DNA of 64,000 nt, from assembly GCF_001038625.1 (NCBI RefSeq), contig NZ_CP011803.1, forward strand, positions 4,092,001 to 4,156,000. The letters are read 5' to 3'. Source of the stretch: Clostridium carboxidivorans P7. GTDB lineage: Bacteria; Bacillota; Clostridia; Clostridiales; Clostridiaceae. The first letter of the stretch is position 1. Each line of letters begins with the position of its first letter. The notes under the pieces are model-generated. The model was not told the DNA's origin, did no database searches, and saw only the letters and a program-made list of their open reading frames with translations. The position numbers and the translations under genes are program-made. Of the stretch, positions 60,101 through 64,000 are shown piece by piece.

Positions 60101-60131
60101 TTCTATTTAAGTATAATTATACCAAATAGAA
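60101..60131. promoter_or_regulatory. Operator-like palindrome at the two-component promoter
   Basis: TTCTATTT...AAATAGAA, a 31-bp inverted repeat with a TATAATTATA centre. On the minus strand the TATAAT inside would be the -10 of the regulator operon, about 55 bp before the ATG. Best read as a binding site of the response regulator or another repressor. Confidence 0.5.
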
Positions 60132-60154
60132 TTAGTACATTCATGATTATTTAA

Positions 60155-60490
60155 TTTTTTAAAATAATTAATATTATACCTACAATAAAACTAAATATAA
60201 ATAAAAAGAAAGTACTAATAATTGTTAGCTTAATCCTAGGAAATAGCTATGAATAAAAACATATTTCAGCATCGCTCCATCCGATTTCTTTAGTAAAAAA
60301 TGCTATAGTAGCTAATAATCCTCCGCCAAATAATGCACTCAAGATATATTGTTTAAAATCATAATGATAATACTGAAATAACCATCTGTAGTATTTAGAT
60401 CAATCATTCAAGCCACAATCAAAATAGCTATAAGCGCTATATACTTTATAAATTTAAGACTAGGACCATATTCTACTAAATAAGTTAGTA
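60155..60490 (-). pseudogene. Decayed partial copy of prepilin peptidase
   Basis: About 335 bp matches the middle of the intact prepilin peptidase gene (roughly 51575-51960) on the same strand, for example the shared ATATTGTTTAAAATCAT and GTAGTATTTAGATCAATCAT. About 75 bp of the middle is missing, several stops and frame changes are present, and both gene ends are absent. It is best seen as a duplicated gene copy in decay. Confidence 0.75.
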
Positions 60491-60491
60491 A

Positions 60492-60521
60492 TAAAAAGAC
60501 TGTCACATTTTGTAACAGTCT
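60492..60521 (-). terminator. Terminator after ridA
   Basis: AGACTGT pairs with ACAGTCT around an 11-nt loop and is followed by TTTTTATT on the minus strand. It lies 57 bp after ridA and inside the edge of the pseudogene. Confidence 0.7.
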
Positions 60522-60578
60522 CTTATAGTAAACAAATCTCTAAAATCGCTAATATTTAATAGTCCTATATTACACAAA

Positions 60579-60956
60579 CTATTTTTTTAGTGCAATACAT
60601 TCAATTTCAACAAGACCATTTAAAGGTAATTTTGCAACTTGTATACAACTTCTAGCAGGATATTGACCTTGAAAATACTTGCTGTAAGTTTCATTAACAA
60701 CAGCAAAATCTGATAAATCTTGCACAAAAATTGTTGTTTTAATAATGTTGTTATAGCTTAATCCTGCTTCTTTAAGAATTTCTCCCACATTTTTCATTGA
60801 TGCCTTTGTTTGAGCCTCAATTCCTTCTGCTAACTTTCCTGTTTTAATATTGATTCCTAATTGTCCAGAAGTAATAACTAAATCTTCAGTCTCGTATCCT
60901 TGTACATATGGACCAATTGCTGCTGGTGCGTTTTTAGTATTAATTATCTTTTTCAT
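60579..60956 (-). CDS. ridA: RidA-type imine/enamine deaminase
   Basis: A 125-aa protein that hydrolyses reactive 2-aminoacrylate and related enamines to keto acids. The family motif CIQVAKLPLNGLVEIECIAL is at residues 103-122, with the catalytic Arg of YPARSCIQ nearby, and the N-terminal APAAIGPYVQG. Its position after a PLP lyase is meaningful, since such lyases release 2-aminoacrylate. Its ATG overlaps the stop of that gene by one base. Confidence 0.95.
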   Translation of the reverse strand: MKKIINTKNAPAAIGPYVQGYETEDLVITSGQLGINIKTGKLAEGIEAQTKASMKNVGEILKEAGLSYNNIIKTTIFVQDLSDFAVVNETYSKYFQGQYPARSCIQVAKLPLNGLVEIECIALKK

Positions 60957-62158
60957 TATTCATTCTCCTTTTTTAATGCTGCTGTAATTCTATCTAAACC
61001 AATCTGTAAAATTGAACGAGGGCATGCTAAATTTAATCTTATAAATCCATTTGAATTTTGTACAAACATATTACCGCCTTCTAATAAGACTCCAGCATTG
61101 TTTGCAAAAAACAATGGAATATTTTGATCTGTATCTATATAAGCACTAATATCTACCCAAGCAAGATAAGTTGCCTCTGGAATACGGAATTTTGCAAGTG
61201 ATAAATGCTTAGCTAAATATTGTTTTAAAAATTCAAAGTTTGAATCAAGATATAATTTCATTTCATCTAACCATCCTTCGCCATATGCATATGCAGCTTG
61301 TACTGCTGTAACACTCAATGGATTTTCGAAATCATAGTGGCGATCTTTCCATTTAGCAAATAATTCTTTATTAGGAATTATTACATTAGCCAACATTAGT
61401 CCTGCCATATTAAATGTTTTACTCGGAGACATGCATGTAATAACTTTATCATAGTCAGTAACTACTTTTGCTAATGGTATATGCTTCATATCGGTGCGAA
61501 TTAGATCACAATGAATCTCATCTGAAATAATCCATACATTATTTCTTTTACAAATCTCCCCAACTTGTTTTAATTCTTCCTCTGTCCAAATACGTCCTGT
61601 TGGATTATGTGGATTGCAGAAAATAAGTAATGTAGTTTTTGGGTCTTTAGCTTTTTTTTCAAGATCATCGAAATCAATTTTGTAATATCCATCTTCATTA
61701 ATTAGATCTGAACATACAAGCTTTCTATGATGGTAATCAACAGCATGTTTAAAAAATGCATATGAAGGTGTCATTATTAATACATTTTCGTCCTCTTTAG
61801 TAATATAACTAACTAATTCATAAAGTGCAGGTATAATTCCAGGAGAAGTTACCAAATCTTTTTTTTCACAATGCCAATCATATCTTTTTTGAGTCCATTT
61901 TGCAAAAGCCTTATAATATTCAGGATCAAATATTTTTGTGTAGCCAAAAATTCTTTTATCTAATCTTTCTTTAATAGCATTAATGATTACATCTGGAGTA
62001 GCAAATTCCATGTCTGCTATCCACATTCTAACAAACTCTTCATCCTTATATGGAAATTTCATAGTATTATCAGCATGAAAGATATATTCTCTGAATCCAT
62101 CAGTATTCATAGAATTTGTGCCTCGACGTTCAATTATTTCATCAAAATTATATTTCAT
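60956..62158 (-). CDS. MalY/PatB-family C-S beta-lyase (class I/II aminotransferase fold)
   Basis: A 400-aa PLP enzyme. The lysine that binds PLP lies in SPSKTFNMAGL near residue 231, the Asp of ISDEIHCDL near 197, and the substrate arginine region at PEATYLAWVD is present. MalY/PatB members cleave cystathionine, cysteine or S-conjugates to pyruvate, ammonia and a thiol. This product scheme fits the following RidA gene. Its start overlaps the permease by 11 bp. Confidence 0.9.
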   Translation of the reverse strand: MKYNFDEIIERRGTNSMNTDGFREYIFHADNTMKFPYKDEEFVRMWIADMEFATPDVIINAIKERLDKRIFGYTKIFDPEYYKAFAKWTQKRYDWHCEKKDLVTSPGIIPALYELVSYITKEDENVLIMTPSYAFFKHAVDYHHRKLVCSDLINEDGYYKIDFDDLEKKAKDPKTTLLIFCNPHNPTGRIWTEEELKQVGEICKRNNVWIISDEIHCDLIRTDMKHIPLAKVVTDYDKVITCMSPSKTFNMAGLMLANVIIPNKELFAKWKDRHYDFENPLSVTAVQAAYAYGEGWLDEMKLYLDSNFEFLKQYLAKHLSLAKFRIPEATYLAWVDISAYIDTDQNIPLFFANNAGVLLEGGNMFVQNSNGFIRLNLACPRSILQIGLDRITAALKKENE

Positions 62159-63452
62159 TTTCTATCAACCTTTCTTGTTTTTTATTATAATTTTTCATTA
62201 TAAAGTATATCGGTATTAGAATAATCATTGCTCCAAGTCCAAAAACTAATTTCATTTTATCAGCATTAAATATCAACCATGCACTAGCACTTACCGCAAA
62301 GATAGGAATAACAGGGCCGAAAGGAACTCTAAAATTAGCCTTTAAATCCTTTCTTTTCTTTCGTAAAATAATTACCGATAAGCATGTAGGAATGTATTGA
62401 CTAAAACGTGCAATTACACTTATAGCTGCTAATTGAGTAAAACTGCCATTCATAGCTAATACAAGTGAAAAAGCAACTGTCAGTATTACTGCTATATAAG
62501 GAGCATTTTTCTTATTTGTTTTAGCAAGTGATTTTGGAAGCAAATTATCTTCTGCTAATGCAACTGCACATCTTGGAGTAATAAATGAAGCTGCTATATT
62601 TATTCCTGCAATAGAAATTAATGTCCCCATTGTTACTAAAATTCCACCAGTTCCTCCTAAAAAAGATGCCATAGCATCAGCTACCGGTGTAGTCGAATTG
62701 TGAAGTTTTACTCCTAATGTTCCAATACTAATTAATTGAACTAAAAAGTAAATAATAGATATTAAAGTCATAGATATAATAATTGCTTTAGGAATGTTCT
62801 TTTCAGGATTTTTCATATCTCCTGCCGTAACACCAATATTTTCAAATCCAGTAAAAGCGTAGAACACCAAAATTACTGCTTCTGAAATATTGAAAGATGA
62901 ATGTCCATATGGGAACAAAGGAGTAAAATTCCCTTTATTTAAAAAGAACAAACCAACTGCAATAAACAATACAAGTGGAACAAGTTTTCCAATAGTAGCA
63001 ATATTATTTAAGAATTTCATCAAGTTCACTCCTAATAAATTTAGCAAACCAAGTCCTAAAATGATACAGGCTACTAATGTTTTGGAAACCATTGTATTTT
63101 GAACAGCAGGTACTATTTTAGCAAGTGCGGTAACAAATCCAACTGCCATTGTAGCCCATGCAATAATACTTACAACCCATTTCATTGTACCTACTTCAAA
63201 ACCTATAAATTCCCCAAAAGCTGCTCTAGCATATAAATAAGGTCCACCTGAACGTTGAAACATACTACTAGCCTCCGCAAAACAAAGCGCCATAGACATT
63301 ACTAATAGCAACACCAATAAATATGCAAGTAAACTCCCTGGTCCTAATATTTTATAAACGTTTCCTGGAAGTAAAAAGATACCCGTTCCAATAACAGAAT
63401 TTATACCTAATAAAATAATGCTAAATAGCCCTAATTTCTTATTTTCATCCAT
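62148..63452 (-). CDS. APC-family amino acid permease
   Basis: A 434-aa protein with twelve predicted membrane helices. The signature GINSVIGTGIFLLPG opens helix 1 (residues 16-30), and GFENIGVTAGDMKNPEKNIP lies near residue 210. The family includes amino acid/polyamine/organocation transporters, and the exact substrate cannot be read. It sits between the amidohydrolase and the lyase with a 12-bp gap and an overlap, so the three are one unit. Confidence 0.92.
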   Translation of the reverse strand: MDENKKLGLFSIILLGINSVIGTGIFLLPGNVYKILGPGSLLAYLLVLLLVMSMALCFAEASSMFQRSGGPYLYARAAFGEFIGFEVGTMKWVVSIIAWATMAVGFVTALAKIVPAVQNTMVSKTLVACIILGLGLLNLLGVNLMKFLNNIATIGKLVPLVLFIAVGLFFLNKGNFTPLFPYGHSSFNISEAVILVFYAFTGFENIGVTAGDMKNPEKNIPKAIIISMTLISIIYFLVQLISIGTLGVKLHNSTTPVADAMASFLGGTGGILVTMGTLISIAGINIAASFITPRCAVALAEDNLLPKSLAKTNKKNAPYIAVILTVAFSLVLAMNGSFTQLAAISVIARFSQYIPTCLSVIILRKKRKDLKANFRVPFGPVIPIFAVSASAWLIFNADKMKLVFGLGAMIILIPIYFIMKNYNKKQERLIENEI

Positions 63453-63464
63453 TTGTTTTTCTCC

Positions 63465-64000
63465 TTATGTTATTTTTAGTGTGTTTAATACATATTGAGT
63501 CAAAACCTTTACACCTGTAAAAATTCCATTTTCATCAAATATAGAACTAGCATTATGCAGTCCTTGTGTACTTCTCTTATCCTCATTGGCTGTTCCTATC
63601 ATAAAATAGCATCCAGGACAATAATCTAAATAGCATGAGAAATCATCTGATCCAGGTGATGGCAATTCAAGCGACACTATATTTTCTTCACCAATAGTCA
63701 TTTCTGCTGCTTTTATAATCTGTTCAACAATTTCATAATCGTTGAATATAGGAGGCATTTTGTTATCTAAAACCTCTACTTCTGCTGTTGCATTCATACT
63801 TTCGCAGCAATATTTAGAAATTCTATGAATTGCTTTTAGGTTATGCTCACGGCATTCAGTATAAAAAGAACGTAAATTGCCAGTCATTACTACTTCATCT
63901 GGAATAATATTGGTTGCATTACCACCATGAATTGTTCCTATGGTAAAAACAGCAGGCTTGACAGCAGGATTTTCCCTTGAAATAATAGTTTGAAGCTGTG
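63465..64000 (-). CDS. M20-family metallo-amidohydrolase, partial
   Basis: The C-terminal 178 codons of a gene that continues past the right edge. The sequence VFTIGTIHGGNATNIIPDEV is the start of the M20D dimerisation domain, and GSDDFSCYLDYCPGCYFMIG near the end matches the terminal part with a metal-site Asp/Ser. Such enzymes remove acyl groups from N-acyl amino acids or open hippurate-like amides. Followed 12 bp later by the permease, it suggests an operon for taking up and using an N-acyl or modified amino acid. The frame stays open to position 64000. Confidence 0.85.
   Translation of the reverse strand, partial: QLQTIISRENPAVKPAVFTIGTIHGGNATNIIPDEVVMTGNLRSFYTECREHNLKAIHRISKYCCESMNATAEVEVLDNKMPPIFNDYEIVEQIIKAAEMTIGEENIVSLELPSPGSDDFSCYLDYCPGCYFMIGTANEDKRSTQGLHNASSIFDENGIFTGVKVLTQYVLNTLKIT

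Larger units (their letters stand above)
60055..60578. other. Spacer holding an operator-like palindrome, a pseudogene and the RidA terminator
   Basis: From left to right: regulator promoter region with the palindrome at 60101-60131, the prepilin peptidase remnant from about 60155 to 60490, and the terminator at 60492-60521. No intact gene. Confidence 0.7.

Overview
The window is AT-rich DNA from a Firmicute, most likely Clostridium sensu stricto (cluster I). The reasons are the very low GC content, strong AGGAGG-type ribosome binding sites, the LonB/LonA/ClpX/ClpP/trigger-factor block, an O2-sensitive 2-hydroxyacyl-CoA-dehydratase-type reductase with its ATP-driven activator, and the heterodimeric (PyrD/PyrK) dihydroorotate dehydrogenase. 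I do not assign a species. Nearly every gene lies on the minus strand. The plus-strand exceptions are a C-terminal fragment at 1-129, a small toxin-like ORF at 29360, a 462-aa unknown at 34489 and a 56-aa protein at 47508.

Layout, left to right. 1-5.2 kb: WYL regulator, CPBP-type membrane protease, GTPase YsxC, Lon. 5.4-10.6 kb: protein quality control (LonB, ClpX, ClpP, trigger factor). 10.7-12.3 kb: a TIM-barrel protein and an anchored unknown. 12.5-23.4 kb: the whole de novo UMP pathway in two transcription units, pyrB-I-C-F-K-D-E behind a PyrR-type attenuator and carA-carB behind its own strong promoter. A MITE-like repeat sits inside the pyr operon between pyrI and pyrC. 23.4-27.0 kb: an operon with two paralogous double-cubane-type reductases, a DUF3343 S/Se-carrier-like protein and the activator ATPase. 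27.3-28.5 kb: threonine ammonia-lyase behind a long leader. 28.5-29.9 kb: gene-poor region with a type I toxin-like cassette. 29.9-31.4 kb: fifteen tRNA genes in one operon with an internal Lys-Arg-Gly-Pro duplication. 31.5-34.4 kb: RNase PH, RdgB, YfcE-type phosphodiesterase and an AIR-synthase-like protein. 34.5-38.6 kb: unknown proteins and an oligopeptide-binding lipoprotein. 38.7-43.4 kb: LigA, PcrA, a TrpR-like regulator. 43.6 kb: a candidate small RNA. 43.8-51.1 kb: RsuA, lytic transglycosylase, a triple-tyrosine repeat protein, YaiI, a second MITE-like repeat, Pgi, and a soluble PocR-type chemoreceptor. 51.4-54.3 kb: prepilin peptidase and spermidine synthesis (SpeD, SpeE). 54.4-60.1 kb: a carbamate kinase remnant, an ABC-2 transporter with a large structured leader, and a VanRS-like two-component pair. 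60.15-60.49 kb: a decayed copy of the prepilin peptidase. 60.6-64 kb: an amino-acid use operon (M20 amidohydrolase, APC permease, MalY/PatB lyase, RidA), cut by the window edge.

Most of the window is conserved core genome. The parts least explained are the noncoding ones: the folded region at 57.9-58.1 kb, the candidate sRNA at 43.6 kb with a C-rich loop complementary to Shine-Dalgarno sequences, the paired repeats at 21.6 and 48.2 kb, and the toxin cassette at 29.3 kb. Among proteins, the double-cubane reductase operon is the most interesting: the chemistry of its family is partly known but the physiological substrate is not.
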